A DNA stretch of 64,000 nt from Helicoverpa zea (taxonomy: Eukaryota > Arthropoda > Insecta > Lepidoptera > Noctuidae): NCBI RefSeq assembly GCF_022581195.2, contig NC_061475.1, positions 7,998,001 to 8,062,000 of the forward strand, read 5' to 3'. Position numbers and translations under genes: made by a program. The notes under the pieces were generated by a model. The model was not told the DNA's origin and searched no databases. It worked only from the letters and a program-made list of their open reading frames with translations. Every line of letters starts with the position of its first letter. The first letter of the stretch is position 1. Of the stretch, positions 12,041 to 25,204 are shown one piece after another.

Positions 12041-12367
12041 TTGAATAAAATACCACAGGAAAGACAAAAGTTCAATAAAGAAGGAACGGCTTTTAAACTT
12101 GAAAATAAAGCTGCGAAGTTCAGCCAAACCCATTACCTTGAATTCGATAACTCAAACAATGATTCAACTATTGAAAACACAGACACTATTGACAAAAGTC
12201 TCATATTACTACTAACTATAATTACTATGACACAAATAACAAAAGGCAACCACACAAGATTAGACTTTGAAGCTAGAGAATTAAAGTCTGTAATTGCATG
12301 GCTTAAAACTGCAGATACACTTAAAACAGTCAAGACTGTGAAGGATGCATTTGACCTTTTGAACTAA
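12041..12367 (+). CDS. Open frame of unknown status, 108 codons
   Basis: This open frame begins MNKIPQERQKFNKEGTAF and is rich in Asn, Thr and Lys. Its C-terminal half (KSVIAWLKTADTLKTVKTVKDAFDLLN) reads like a helical protein segment. I recognise no family. No promoter, splice sites or neighbouring exons support it, and at this AT content a frame of this length could arise by chance. It might be an exon fragment or a decayed transposon piece. I list it only because its residue pattern is more protein-like than the other short frames nearby. Confidence 0.15.
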   Translation: MNKIPQERQKFNKEGTAFKLENKAAKFSQTHYLEFDNSNNDSTIENTDTIDKSLILLLTIITMTQITKGNHTRLDFEARELKSVIAWLKTADTLKTVKTVKDAFDLLN

Positions 12368-13128
12368 GTATCTAATAATATAAAACTATTTCCGTATCAA
12401 GACGCACCTTCCACGGTATCAAAAATCGATATCTGCTAAGTGCATCAGGTTAATGCTAAATGTTTTAAACCTTGTAATTTTATACCAAGCCTTCGGCTGT
12501 AGTCTTTAAAATTAAGTACTATTGTTATAGTTAGTAGGTAGTTAAATAGGCATAAAGACAAGATAGGAAGACAAAAGCAATGATCAATTAGGACGATGAA
12601 GATAAATCTAAATACTAACGACAATGACATGATATTAACGCAAGTCAATTCATCAGTGTAAAATTGACATGCTCCAAAATAACATGTAGATATCGAATAA
12701 TTAAAAAAATCGAGACATTGAGTGTTCTTGGTGGACTTTTGAACTTTGTGCTCTATTTAATTCCGCTCCTGTATTTCCTCCAAATAAAGCCTTAGTCATA
12801 AGTGCATAACGATCACAAACAAATAATGGAAATCAACATGATGAACATGTAAATAGACTTCATGGTCCAAGTGCAGTATGAAAAAACCAAAAGGTTTTGA
12901 GCAAGGTGTGAAGATAAAAAGTAGCAGAAGAAGGAGGAAAACAATAGAGGAAAGTGGAAACACCAACAAGTTTTTAACTCTCATAGCAAAGATTTTGGCA
13001 ATATAACTGTTAAAAGTCCTTTTATTACTACTTCTTGTTATAATATCTGCGATAGTAACGGAATGTCCAATGAATCATCTCAATTCCAACCAAAACATTA
13101 TGTACTTAAAAAAATTATCAACTTTCTT
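12368..13128. other. No gene recognised
   Basis: AT-rich spacer with short chance open frames only. Confidence 0.35.
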
Positions 13129-13273
13129 GGCCTTACTACAAAAACTTTAACCCCTGTTTTACACTTGTCTAATAAAATTTTGGCTGCAAAATGAACCGTA
13201 TGTCAATGTCATAATTTGACATTTTTTTAGACAAGGCATAAACTGACGTTTAAAAGTTTTTGTGGTAAGACGG
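13129..13273 (+). mobile_element. 145-bp MITE, copy 2
   Basis: Same element as 6820..6964 in the opposite orientation. It starts ggccttactacaaaaacttt and ends gtttttgtggtaagacgg. The inner arms aacttgtctaa-like and tttttttagacaagg are also inverted. The substitutions between the two copies indicate they are not very recent. Confidence 0.75.
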
Positions 13274-15593
13274 TCTAGGTTTATCTCTGATCGATAGATT
13301 TTTGTATCTAATCAATTTCTTAGAATTTTTTCTTTCAATTGAACTCGCAGATAGGCCTCACACGTATTTTTTTATCATTTAAGACTTCTATTTCCTTATT
13401 ACTATGAACTTCATTAAATATCCTTTTTAGATATCTATAATATTTAACGAATACTTCTATATCATTGGCCTACCATTTGCATTCTCTTCTTACAAAACGG
13501 CGACTTTATGATCTAAATTATTTTCTGGTTATACAATTTGGACCATATCATTTTGCACTTATTTTTCCCTAACCACAATGCTGTTTAATTTAAAATAAAT
13601 TATTAACCTGATCAATGAATCATCTTCCGTAAATTCTAAAAATTGTCGCTTTAACATAAACGGTACTAAGGAAAATCCCTTCATTTAAATCCTGACCGAC
13701 TTAGGCATAATCAAAGCAAAAATTCTATGTAATTCCCATATTGAAGCCTCAATGACGCTATATATAAGAGACCTCAGTCATCTTGACCTCATAGTTTCTA
13801 GGTAGATTCGTGACTTAAAAATCTTAGTCATTATTCTGTAAGATTGTTTTTAAAATACGGATATTGAATTAGCATAAAAAGATGTGCTTACATGCCTATG
13901 AACACGAGAGCTAAGTATTGTGTGGGATGCGTGAGATCGTGCAAAGAACATATAGTACTACTTACTAGTGATATTATCAGGATACTGTTAATAAGAATGA
14001 TGATGTCATTGAGAAAAAACCATGACATTTTTGTGCTAGTTAAATTATTCATAACATATTTGACTATCATCATCGACAGTCAATACGCCATAAGCAAGAC
14101 ATGGAAATGGTGTGAGTCTTGTAGTAGGTAAGTACTGACCATAACATGAGAGTTCCAACCCTTTAATGGAAGCCTTTGCAGATCATCGTAGGCAGCTACA
14201 GAATTCCATTGGAAGTATAGGCTTTGAGTTGAATATTAAATAAACTGAAGATGAAGTTCTTGGACGATTGTAGAAAGAAGTAAGAATAAATTAATAAGGT
14301 ATTGACTTCTCAATAGTAGGGATGCAAAATGGGACAACTCATTATGTGGAATGAGTTCAAGAGACCACTCGCTTTTAGTGAAGGAGACTACCATGATGCA
14401 AGCACAAACACCTAACAAAGAAATATTTTCAATAAATCAAAATGACATAATGAACGTACCACAGTAACCCAAAACAGAACCGTTACCCACAGAAACCAAT
14501 TCCGCAAAAATATATTTAAATTCCAAACCAAAAGTTCATTCCGAAGTACCGTTTATGTAAAACAATGAAAATTGCTATGTATATCATTAGTGTATGAATA
14601 TGCATGGTTCTGCCTTGACCGATCTGACCGACTTCCTCATTTCAGAGAACGTTTCAAATAAGATTTTTGTGATGTTCACGCTTTACCGTCAGGAGTCTAA
14701 GTGGCTTCTTTAAGTGGTTTAATTGTTTTTTCATCACGGTAGTAATTTTTGGCAAAGTTCATGGATTTGATGTGTTGTTAAGAATTAATTAGTTGTTTGT
14801 TATTGAGATCAGCATCAGTTTTAGTAGAATCTTTTGTTGAGGTATTTTTTTCGCTTATCCAAATCCAAAGGCTGATGATGATGATGAATCCAAAGGAGTC
14901 TTGTCTTGATGGTAGCCATATTGAAACTATGAGCACTGATTATTTTAATAATTGCTTCGCTAGGAGAAAGAAAATTATTAAGATCTGGAACAGATAGGAA
15001 CAGCTCAATAGCAAGGTATTTGGACTTGATGAACAGTCGCTGGTACTGCTTCCATTTACTGAATATGAATATTCACGGTTTCGACTACGTCCCGGGAGGT
15101 CCACCCCCTGTACTTGGTTTTCTACACCAGGAGAATATAGAGGTACCACAGTTTTATTACTTTAGAGATATAATTGGTTATAAAGAAGTTATGAGAATTA
15201 TTTTGCGAACTTTGTCCTGAATAAAAACCTGAACTGTTCTAGTGATGTAATAAGTTTATTTAACAAGGACTTCAGAAATAACAGCTACTTAAAGCAGACA
15301 TGAGCCAAAGTTTTTATCACGCATTCATACGTAGTGTGCGAAATTTTAAGTTTAGTTAGGAACATAACAATGTCTTTTTGTTACGACCCGCTACTCATTA
15401 GGCTAATTGGCTAAACTATTGTATTTTGTCACGGTTCTTGGGTTTGTTAGGTTTTGAAGAGAATTTTTCTAGAAATCATTTTTAAGATTTCTGCAGATTG
15501 TGGGTGAATTGAACCACTTAGATATGTAAGTCTTGAGATTGGCTAGGGAAGAAACTTAATATAAAACGCGTAGTCACAGTTACATCATCATCT
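13274..15593. other. No gene recognised; one RTE or SINE tail remnant
   Basis: AT-rich. A remnant tail aaaggctgatgatgatgatg lies at about 14867..14887. Short open frames at 13892..14131 and 14797..15220 have no motif I recognise. Confidence 0.35.
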
Positions 15594-15705
15594 GCCTAGT
15601 CTTGCCAAATAAATTGGTTTCGGCTCCCAGTCTAACCGACTGCCTTCTTATTTGAACTCCTCAGCCCAGGTATCTGGGCTACCCTGTAGTAAGGTTGATT
15701 TCTAC
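15594..15705 (-). mobile_element. SINE-A fragment, minus
   Basis: Plus-strand text ggctcccagtctaaccgact and ctcctcagcccaggtatctg is the reverse complement of the SINE-A body, with internal loss of part of the element. Confidence 0.6.
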
Positions 15706-16835
15706 TATTTCTGTTTTTTTTTTTGTCTGATCTCTTGTAATAATATCCAAATAAGTATATCGAAGAGGTTTTTTGTCATTCTTTGATTGCAATAGATTTG
15801 TAAATTACTGTAAATAAGCCTAAAGAAAGTACAATTTATCTATTCAGGCTATCAAATGCGTGTGACGAATCGACACCTATTAAGTTCAATTTCACGATTT
15901 ACGCATTGCACAATCAATGGGCTATTCAATTAATCGCATCAGGAGGGTCATTGTCAATTGAATTACGTTTAATTTATCATAATTATTTGCTTTCTACTTA
16001 ATTTTGGTCAGGACAATGGAGGTCAAGATAAGTGTTTCTTTCTGAATTGATTCAGTCACAACAAACTGGTTTTGAATTGATTTTAATGGGGTAACAGTCA
16101 ATGTATTTTTTGATTAATTAATCTTTGTTATTTCTTCGTTGGTTGAGTCTAGAAATCAAGTGAATAGTACATGTGATAACTGAGCTAACGAAGCTTTTTT
16201 TTGTGAAATTGCTCAGGGGTAGACTAGATTCAGGAATTGGGCCATATAATTTGAAGAGATAGCTGAAGATCGGAGAGTGTGGCGTGTTCTCGAAGACGCT
16301 GCCATTCTTCAGAGTAGGCTAGGTTTGACATAACTGCGAAGAATGTCCTGCAGAAACAGTGACGCTTGCATATTTTCTCCTTTAGAAAAGCAGTCTTTAC
16401 CGAACAAAGAGTCCAGGAACAAGATTAGCTTGTATTTATTAAAATATTGTAATAATAGCTAATGATAGTCAGCGTAAACATGACGAAATTGGCAAATGCA
16501 AGAAACCTAAATATTGCGCCGACCCCAAAAGAGAACACACTTATCACAGCTGAGAGCATAAGTCAGACCTTATCTGCCCAGACCATTGTCCTGCATTTAT
16601 TATTATCTAACAGGACATAAACAATAATACTATTATCCAAGCGCCCCTTATCACAATTACGAATAATAGTCCACTTATTATTAATAAGGAAAATAATTGT
16701 GTGCAAATAATTACGGTAAGCTACGGTGTTCGACCGTAAAATAGCTATGATTTATTGTTTATGGTAGTCCAAGTGCTTACTGCGGTTAGTCCATGGATGG
16801 ATGACCATGGTTATTAGAATGAATTTTATTTTAAT
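15706..16835. other. No gene recognised
   Basis: AT-rich, without a supported feature. A gcgccgaccccaaaa word at about 16516 may be a scrap of a LINE-2 or SINE-A tail. Confidence 0.35.
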
Positions 16836-16910
16836 TGCTTGTTGGTCTAGTGGTCATGAGTGTTGACTCTCAGACATAAGGTCCTGATTTCTATTCCCAG
16901 GTGGGTCATT
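16836..16910 (+). mobile_element. Degenerate tRNA-like SINE head
   Basis: The text cttgttggtctagtggtcat resembles a box A, and gatttctattcccaggtggg a decayed box B about 35 bp downstream. The box B is damaged, so this is a SINE head rather than a tRNA gene. Confidence 0.5.
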
Positions 16911-16974
16911 CGTTTTCGCATTATTGTATGTTTCTGAGTGATTTTGGGTTTGGGGCTTGAACACATTAGTTTTG

Positions 16975-17145
16975 GGCACGTGAATATATATTGTGGAAGA
17001 GGATCACCAAAGAAACGATAGATGGACTGTGTGAAAGTCGATATGGATAGAAAGAATGTTACTTGCGACATGACAGACAGAAGAGGATGCAAAGAGAAAA
17101 CATGCTCCGCCGACCCCAAATAAAATTGGGATAATTTCTGATTTA
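16975..17145 (+). mobile_element. LINE-2 3' end, with an internal stop
   Basis: The plus strand translates to GRGSPKKR, a stop, then MDCVKVDMDRKNVTCDM and finally CSADPK with a stop just before aaaattgggataa. This is the same C-terminal block as at 1600..1775. The block ends in GCCGACCCCAAA, which resembles the tail of SINE-A. The in-frame stop and short length show a dead 5'-truncated copy. Confidence 0.6.
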
Positions 17146-17819
17146 AAATAGACGTTTAAAAATACTGTCATATAATATTTATACTTTCAGCTATCTGTGA
17201 AATGTATCCTCCTTGCAAAATTGGCGCCTCTTGATAATCCTTCAAGGAATTGTACTAAGGTCATCTACGCAAAAGATACAAAAAAATAGTTTATTGACAA
17301 TTATCTGATAAATCAAATTATCTTATCTCCAAGGTTTGCGTTTTCACCTATTTATTCAAGGACATTATTATTTACTTAGTATGAATATGAATATCATTGC
17401 CAAATAAATCCTGATACGTAGTTGATAATTCAGTCCATAGGCTTATTTTTTCAGCATTTGCTTAATTGACTTATTTATCAGATTATTTCGTTATTGTGAC
17501 TGTCGTAAATTGTATGAAAAGTGGTCGCCAGTTTATTTTCTTTGGAGGTACAACTAACAAAGTATGTTTCTTACCCCGTTCTTCTACATGAGAATCTGTG
17601 CTTTGAAACGAATAGTTTCCTCAATGATTGACTGTTTAATTCAAATTAATTAGTGAAGATTCGTTTAGACATTATGCTATGGGTTCGATGTCTTACTTCT
17701 TTTCTCATACAGACTACAGCATTTTCAATATCAAGCCTTCATTTTAATACAATGATCAAGTTCCTCTAAAATTACGTCGTAATAAAAAAAACTAAGTTAT
17801 AATTTATTTTTTAATTTAT
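17146..17819. other. No gene recognised
   Basis: AT-rich with nothing I can support. Confidence 0.35.
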
Positions 17820-18034
17820 TCCTCAAACAGTGGGCGTAGTGGTCACCCGAACAAGCTCAAAGGCAGCCATTATTATATGCGTGACGTCACAGCTATGTCA
17901 ACCAATAGCAAGGTGCATGCAGGTGAAGTTTAAAAACCTCAATGTAATGTGACAGATGACGTCACATAATAAACTGTCAAGGCTAGAGTTCGATATTTCA
18001 AGTTTGAAAATGGAACGACTTTTGCATCGGAGAG
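17820..18034 (+). promoter_or_regulatory. Candidate promoter with two CRE-like sites and a short exon
   Basis: Two perfect TGACGTCA palindromes lie at 17882..17889 and 17957..17964, with a CCAAT-like word (accaatagc) between them. Downstream, at 18010, ATGGAACGACTTTTGCATCG opens a short frame and is followed by gaGTGAGTgg, which would serve as a splice donor. I could not find a following exon, so the promoter reading rests on motif words only. CRE-like sites bind bZIP factors of the CREB/ATF type. Confidence 0.25.
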
Positions 18035-18919
18035 TGAGTGGTATTTTTTTAAATTGTATTATTTTGGATGTTTCTTCTTTTGTTTTTGTTAGTTTTCTAG
18101 TGTTTGAATACTCGGTTATTAAGACCATTGAAAAATGCTTCTCAGTCTCAATTTTGCAGCTTCTAGCTCCATGCTAGGAATGATGACAAGCTTTTAATAA
18201 GGAGTGTTCTTCGTGGACAAAGGTACGTAAGGTGTAACTTTCTTCATATTATTTAGATTTTTTGTTGCTTTTGGTAATGTACCACACTATTCCCTATTCC
18301 TATTAATTTTGTTTAAGACCCTAGGTCTTGTCGGTGCAGCTCCTTGCTATTTAAAATTCAATATTTAAGTCTTCTGTGGCAACGTTTATGCAAAACAATC
18401 AATGCAGGAAAATAATATTTCAACACATATTTTAATTCAATTGTAGAAAGTCAAGCGTATATTGAAAAGTAAACTGACAGACAGACATATTCGTTTCAAG
18501 GCGAGCAAAGACGCCAAATGGAACTAGTTTTGTGACCGTCAACCTTTACCCGTTCAATTTTCGAATTTTATTCAAATTTCGAATGCGACTGTCAAGTTCG
18601 AAGTCATAATAAAAAAGAGTGTTTGTTTATTCTGTATTTAAAATTCTGTTCTTTTCTTAAAAAATGGCGCTGTTGTATTTTTTTAAATCAAGTATCCCGT
18701 ATTGAAAATAGTCGCGTTGTAAATTGTTACAACCCACTCTAATCTGAATTAAACTCATGAAATAGAACTCCTTATGGTCCAGGAGTTTCAGAGAAAAAAT
18801 ATGTGATAGGCGAACTAAAATACGGCCGGATACACACTAGAATGATCAATATGGAGATCAATTTTCACAGGATTTACGCTATATGAGTATAGGAGAACGA
18901 AAAAATCTTAAGGAATCCA
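18035..18919. other. No gene recognised
   Basis: AT-rich. No repeat or coding feature that I can support. Confidence 0.35.
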
Positions 18920-18988
18920 GGACTTTAAAAAGCAAACCTCTTTGAGCAAGCGTGGTGATTAACGCTTATTCCTTCTTTGTTATATCTT
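18920..18988 (+). mobile_element. SINE-D body fragment
   Basis: Contains ctttgagcaagcgtggtgat and taacgcttattccttctttg, which match the SINE-D body at 57083..57125. The head and tail are missing. Confidence 0.5.
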
Positions 18989-19100
18989 CGCCCAGACAAC
19001 GCAGTTTCGACTGGCACCCAGACATAAATACACTGTCACCCAGACACAAATGGGCTTTGATTGTCACCCAGACCCGAGTAGTTCTGAACCTCACCCATCC
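18989..19100 (+). repeat. Cluster of CACCCAGAC words
   Basis: The word cacccagac occurs at 19015, 19037 and 19065, and a shorter gcccagac at 18990. Spacing is irregular (22 to 28 bp), so this is a loose, decayed tandem repeat or a cluster of short sites. Confidence 0.5.
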
Positions 19101-21334
19101 ATAATCAGACCGTGTCAAGCCTTGCTTTACCAAGAACTCAGAGTACTCTTAGAAAAAACGTTTTTTAGAACGTGATATTTAAGTGTATTTTTTAGAAACC
19201 TGATTAGAAAATTGTAATATGTTTTTCTAGTCATAGAGAGATATATATTTTTTTATCGAAACAAACGTTTGTAAATCACCATACTTGTAAAACGGGTTGG
19301 TGATTGTGGACTGGTCTTGCACCGGTTTCTTCTGATTCTAGACGGTAAAGTTAGTGCTTTTAAAACTCTCAGATAACGTATGGGTTGGTAGTTTATTTTC
19401 TTATAAAAAGAAATAACAGAAAAACAGCCTACAATAAAACTCACCTTTAAAAGTAAAAAGAATCAATTTTTCTACTGCAAATTTTAAACAGGTAGAAATT
19501 CTACCAATTTAATCTACTTAATTCAGAATTCTTCCGTAGAATTATACGTACGTGCTAAAAGTACAAAATAAATATGTATTCTTATCTCAAAGGAAAAAAA
19601 AGAAAACATTTTCGAATGTAGAACGTCTTCGGCCAGTCATTTGTTTATTTTGTGAATTTCTCCGTGAACTTGAATAGTGTCAAGTTGTCTGCTCAAGAGG
19701 CTTGCAGTAAGATGGCATTGCGCTCATATTTTATTTTTTTATATGTTTTTCTCTTTAAAAATAAGAAGAACGTGAAATAATTGTACCATTTGTTGGTACA
19801 TTGTGGGCAAAAAGTATTAAATAAATAGAAAATAATATGTCAAAAATCTTCACAGTTTGTATAAGTTACACACCAAATAAAATTGCTGATTGAACCAAAT
19901 TAATAACCACATAGGTAGTTTGCCAGTAGCACTAAAGCGGGATATAGCAATTCTACGGGACTACACTTACTTAAAGCTTGAAGCTTGAGACAACGTCACA
20001 AGCCTTTGCATCAAGTAACTTTCAGTCAACTCATGGACGCACAAAAGTTGCAATAAGTTAAGAGCTTAAGAACACGGGAACTTAAAACTTAGGTCTAAGG
20101 AAGGCTTTATTTAGTAGAAATGGTACAAACAATCTACCATAGACACCTGAACTATCAGTCAAGTTAAAAATAGACTTCACGACTTTAAACCACAAAAGAA
20201 CATAAAACGCACAAAATACCTAATTTTATTGCATAACAAAAGTCAGAACAAAGTTACAAAGCTTACCAAAACGTCGAAACTTCCTTACTTTAAACAGACA
20301 CAGAACTAAACTGAACACATGAGCACTCAAGATTCCTGTCAATGCAACTTTCTACTTCGCCTCGCCAACTCAAAAAAACACAATTCCACACGATTTTTTA
20401 AGAAAAACTTTGTTAAAAACACGAAAATTGTTTAAGAAATAAACGTTTTTTATTCAAAATTAGTTGTCCGATTTATTTTTTGGTACGTAAAAGTTTTTTT
20501 TGTGGCGCGGTTGAAGCGACGTGCGGTCGCCTCGGCTGTCGGTTTGCATCTGGCAATACGCTTGACCTTCGGACAATCAAATGCAGTGGAGCGAAGTTGG
20601 CCACAGACCGGTTCGCTTTAGGCAAAAGTGGTAGTTTTTTTATTTTTTTGCGTGCACTCCTTACTTCAATGTGGAGGAGTTTTTTTTTGTATTTTTGTAA
20701 CTATTATCGTGGTTGCGTTTGCTGTGTCAGTAGAAGTCAAGGTGGTTTGAGTAAAAGCGTGAATTTATTGAAAGAAGTGTCTATTGGAAATAAGGCTTTG
20801 TAAAATAATTAAATCCATGGTGACATTCAATTTTAAATTAATTTTCAGATTTTTGTATTTATTTATTCAGAATTGTATTTCATGATACATACATTTAAAT
20901 ATACCTTTTAAGTACCTATACTTAATACTAAGATATTTTTACGCACGCGGATAAATATATCCCTACCTATAATTGCTTGGAATATCCTGTACATTAAACC
21001 TATCCTTCATTATTATATTTTCCTTAGTTTCAGTCTATTTCTAGATACAGGTACAAAATATCATCTATATCAGGCAACCAGTTTTACATATTTTTTTTAA
21101 ACTTATTTTTCAGTGACAAACAGACGAACACAGTCATAATAATTTCAATTTAGTAAATTTTAAAAAATCAACTTCTATTGGTAGATAATTGTGATTGAAT
21201 CTACTAATGTCTGAAAAAAATTTAAGAAAAACTCTGTTATTGTGCCTTCAAAAATACGGTTGTTATTATGAGATCATCCACATAGTAACTTTCTATCAAA
21301 GTGTATACTCCTTTTTCCTTTCCTTTTAGATATG
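19101..21334. other. No gene recognised; GC-richer patch at 20500-20800
   Basis: Mostly AT-rich. At 20500..20620 the sequence becomes CpG-containing (gaagcgacgtgcggtcgcct) and lies in a 107-codon frame with no family motif. It may be a promoter or leader exon, or chance. No support beyond composition. Confidence 0.3.
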
Positions 21335-21500
21335 AAATCATCAGCCCTTAACAAGAACCCTCCCGCTGTGAGTGCAGCGTGAGGGAGTGTCAGACTCTTA
21401 CTGACTAAAACCCACCATGTTCCTTCTTAAGCCTTTTATGTACCAGGGCCGCGGTAACTCTTTCGAACAATCCCGCAGCCCCAGCAGGCTTTATATGGGG
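21335..21500 (-). mobile_element. LINE-3 3'-end fragment, minus
   Basis: The plus strand reads gagggagtgtcagactctta, tgtaccagggccgcggtaac and ctttcgaacaatcccgcagc, the reverse complement of the LINE-3 3' end at 52880..53030. It is moderately diverged. Confidence 0.7.
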
Positions 21501-21919
21501 CCCCGAAGAATTTGATGACTATTCTTTGAGAACAGCTCTGCCCTCGCTAAATTAATTTGATCAGAACCACAACATGGTTTATGAATTGAGTGAGAGGTGG
21601 CTTTAAAGTTAGTGACCATTGGGTGATTGCTTCACTTCTATAATTGGTCGATATTCAATTTCAAATCCGATCTAAAATAATTACTAATCTAACAAGTGAA
21701 ACCACGACGCAAAACGAGTTTTTTCACAATAAATGTAAAAGTTCAAATCTGTTTTTGTTTTAATTGTATGAAAAAATACAATAAGAAGACGGTATCTTCT
21801 TACATATTTTAGCTTATCATCCTTTAATATTAACTGAATGTTAGGCAAAAAACTAAACAATACTTATCTACTCTGTGTTCATATTCAAAGGTAAGGATTC
21901 TTAATTTACTGACTGCATC
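21501..21919. other. No feature recognised
   Basis: AT-rich spacer between a LINE-3 tail and a SINE-A copy. Confidence 0.35.
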
Positions 21920-22285
21920 GTCATCATCTGACTGCAGCCTTTTCCCAATTATATTGGGGTCGACTTCCAGTCGGATACGGCTGACCAGTACCAGTGTTTT
22001 ACAAGGACCGACAGCCTATCTGATCTCCTCTATCCAGTTACCCGGATCACCCATTACGCCTAGGGAAGACTGATTGTCAGACTTTCTGGCTTCTGACTAC
22101 CTGTAACGACTGCCAAAGATGTTCAATAACAGCCGGGACCTACAGTTTAACGTGCCCTCCAAAAGAGTCATTGGTGTCCAATATATGTATACTTAGAACG
22201 TACAGTTACAAACTTAGAAAAGTTGCATTGGTACTTGCCTGACACTCATGCTTGGCTCTTTACCCATTAGGCCACCACGTACGGT
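21920..22285 (-). mobile_element. SINE-A, near full length, minus
   Basis: Read on the minus strand, it starts with a tRNA-like box A region (gtggtggcctaatgggtaaa), has a damaged box B, and runs through gttacaaac and gacagccgggac. It continues into the gaggagatcagataggct body and the ttccaatcccaat-type tail, ending in GATGATGACGATG. This copy and 45853..46225 define the full family. The tRNA-like head would supply a Pol III promoter. Confidence 0.75.
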
Positions 22286-22917
22286 CATATTTTAACCACC
22301 AATCAATTCGCTATTAGTAACTAATATTAAAATGATTAGTCAGTTTTACAGTAACTATTAAGATAATCTGTGGTTATATTCTGATACCTAATTAAATTTT
22401 GGGTTATCCAAACCACCCATAAAAACTTAATTCAAAGTACAGACACTACCTTCCAGTGAAATTGAATCATATAAATATTTCTGAATGATTCAAAATTTAT
22501 TCGAGTTATTTCAATTAACACTATATAAAGTTAAAATTACCACTATCGTCATGTCTTGAATGACGATAGTACAATACCAAATTCCCTTTTATCGGGGAAA
22601 AAACTGAAGAAATACCTAGAAGGGTAAGGGAAGGTTACGAATTCTAGGTATATACTTAATATCTATGTCATAGGTACGTAGATGATATGTAACCTCTGTC
22701 GATGGAATTAAACTTCGTAATCATAAGATCTTCAAGTTATTCGGAAGAAAACAGAAGGAGCGAGAAGAAACAAGATGGGTATTTCTTATTTAATTCTGAA
22801 CGGTAAAATTAACCAAAACCCATAAGGTTGCGTACAAGAATCCGTTTTTTCCAAAAATCTCATTTTTTTCGTTCCGGCTTTACAAATCGTTCTTCTTTGA
22901 ATTATTATACACTTAAT
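22286..22917. other. No gene recognised; short perfect hairpin
   Basis: AT-rich. A perfect 10-bp hairpin, actatcgtca/tgacgatagt, lies at 22542..22570 with a 9-nt loop. Confidence 0.35.
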
Positions 22918-23165
22918 TTAAGAGAAGGTGCCTATCCTCAGGCGGCCCCTGTGTGCGAAGTGTGCACACACAGGCGCTAAGGGAATAGGCGCTCTTGATG
23001 CCGGCGCCTCTACCGCTGCCAAGGCGACAACATACACACATGGGCTGATAAACATATTACCCTACTTTGCATTCCGCAGTCGAGTAAAAAGAGGCGCTTC
23101 ATAGGTTTAGCACACAGGTGTTTCGGGGGGTCGACTCGGCCCTACCATTCCTCGGAAACCAAGTC
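22918..23165. repeat. GC-rich repeat-like block
   Basis: The block is GC-rich against its AT-rich surroundings and contains cctgtgtgcgaagtgtgcac with an inverted cctgtgtg/cacacagg. No coding frame or known motif supports a gene. It looks like a piece of a mobile element, but I have no second copy in the window. Confidence 0.3.
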
Positions 23166-25204
23166 CTCACCAGCTTCGAATTTGCCAATTCAAAAAGTTC
23201 GAAAAAATAAAAAGCCAGTGTTCGCTTCCTCGTTTAAAAAAATAACCAATACATAGCCTTCTTGGAAGCATTCTCAAATGATTCAGTTTGGGGTTTTTGA
23301 ACCTCGGTGTAATATGTTTAATTAGTGTGTGTGGTGAGACGATGACTTGGAGCATTTAATAAACTGGAACCGACCTGTGCACATACATATCTGTGCGAAG
23401 AACTCTGTCATTCACAGTAATATGCGTCTCATTACGTAGTCCCTACTACGAAAGAAATAAGTAGTGATAGTTAAATGTTTACACACATACGAAAATAATG
23501 GCAAATAATAGCAGAAACTTGACGCACACTTGGTACAATAAGTATGAACTCAAACTCAAAACTTTATTTAAACTTGGCTGGCTGCAAAACAGTACTTTTT
23601 GAGCGTCAAAATTTACAAGAGACAGCCCCCAAAACGCCCTTCACTACTTCTTATGTGTTTTTACTGGGAAGAAGAAGTGACGGAACAAACTCACCAGCAA
23701 GAGTGGAAGTCTCGAACATTTGGCAATGGCGTGTCCAGTTAGTTTACGCTCTAAGAACGATTCGGTTAAAAGATTTAGTGGTACAAGTAATGCTTAAATT
23801 TAATTTTGATATGTACCAGTTATTAATGTTTGTTTGAGTTATGTTTCTTGATGAAGAGAAAAGCCTTGAATCTCTTTATTTTGGTCTGTTTTTCTGCGCT
23901 TGAAAATGGCTGTATTACAAGTTTTTATTTCTTATGCGAAAGTAAGTTTACTGTCTGGAACTACATGACTATTTTCAGTGATAGAGCATAAACTTCGCTG
24001 CAGGTAGATATTTTTTATTCTAGTTTTGGAATAAGTTTTTAATTCTAAAGCCTAGTAAACGGTAATAACTTACCACCAAAGGATGTCTGAAATGATTAAT
24101 GGGGAAAACTTGCGTGCACCTATTACATTATTTATGGGTGCTAATTAAACAGGCTTCTTTTTAATATCATTATTCACCATAAATGTATGTTGCCTTCTAA
24201 ATTACTAAGTCAGCCACAATTAATAAAGCGTCGAGCATTTTAATACTACTATCTTAGCCACTAGTTATCTTCTAAGTAAACCACTTTAAATACAACTCAG
24301 CATGATGGTTATTTTTTAGCATCTAAATTTGTAGCATGCATTCTATTATTCTTATCGCAATTTAGAAAGATACACACTCAATGTTAATCACATTCAATTA
24401 GGTAAAGCCAAAATGCCATTCATTATTTAAAAAAAAAAACTTATTCATTCTTATTCATTCTCTGATTCATTATATTACTTCAAGATCTACAAAAGAATTC
24501 GCACAACTAAACAAAAGAACAGCAATTAAAAATCTTTTCCAAAAACAAAAAACAAGACTTTGATTAGGGACGCTACAAATCTTGCTATCAAAACTGCAAC
24601 GTTCAAACTTTTTCGAAAAAACGAAAAAGAAAATATTTCAAAATGAATATAAATCTTCCTTCGGTTTTATCTTTTTGCGTATCTTTCACTTTAAAGGGCA
24701 TGGTTCTTCGAAAGTTTGGGTGTTAATTTCAGTATTTTACTTTCGTTAATATGGTTACTTTAAGGCAACTCCCATTCTAGATTCCTGGATCTTGCCAATA
24801 TTGTTATGCAGTTTATCTATCAGATTGAAGAAAAACAATCTTTAATTGTTCGCGTTCGTACCTAAGCTAAGATGATTTATTTATAAAAAAACTGCCCAAT
24901 GTTCTCTAGATATATCTGGATTATCTGAAGTTATTTTCATGTGACCCTAGAAGAAAAAAATAAAGTTCTCATTGAACTAGAGGTTATTCTAAATGAAGAG
25001 TGTAATTATTATTCTATCTATACCTAATGAGATAATCTGAATTAAATTACAATTCAAATATGTAGCAACAATAGTATCCTTTTTTGGGATACTAAAGCAA
25101 TAGGGTTGTTTCCTAGTATTCATTTAGTTAAAAATAAATAAATGCACCGAAAGTTCACAAAACTAGAAACACGATAAGCTATATTATATAATTTATAACT
25201 GACT
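23166..25204. other. No gene recognised
   Basis: Mostly AT-rich. The 97-codon plus-strand frame at 23544..23837 has no family motif, and its middle (gacagcccccaaaacgccct) is unlike the flanks in composition, so it may be repeat-derived. Nothing else is supported. Confidence 0.3.
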
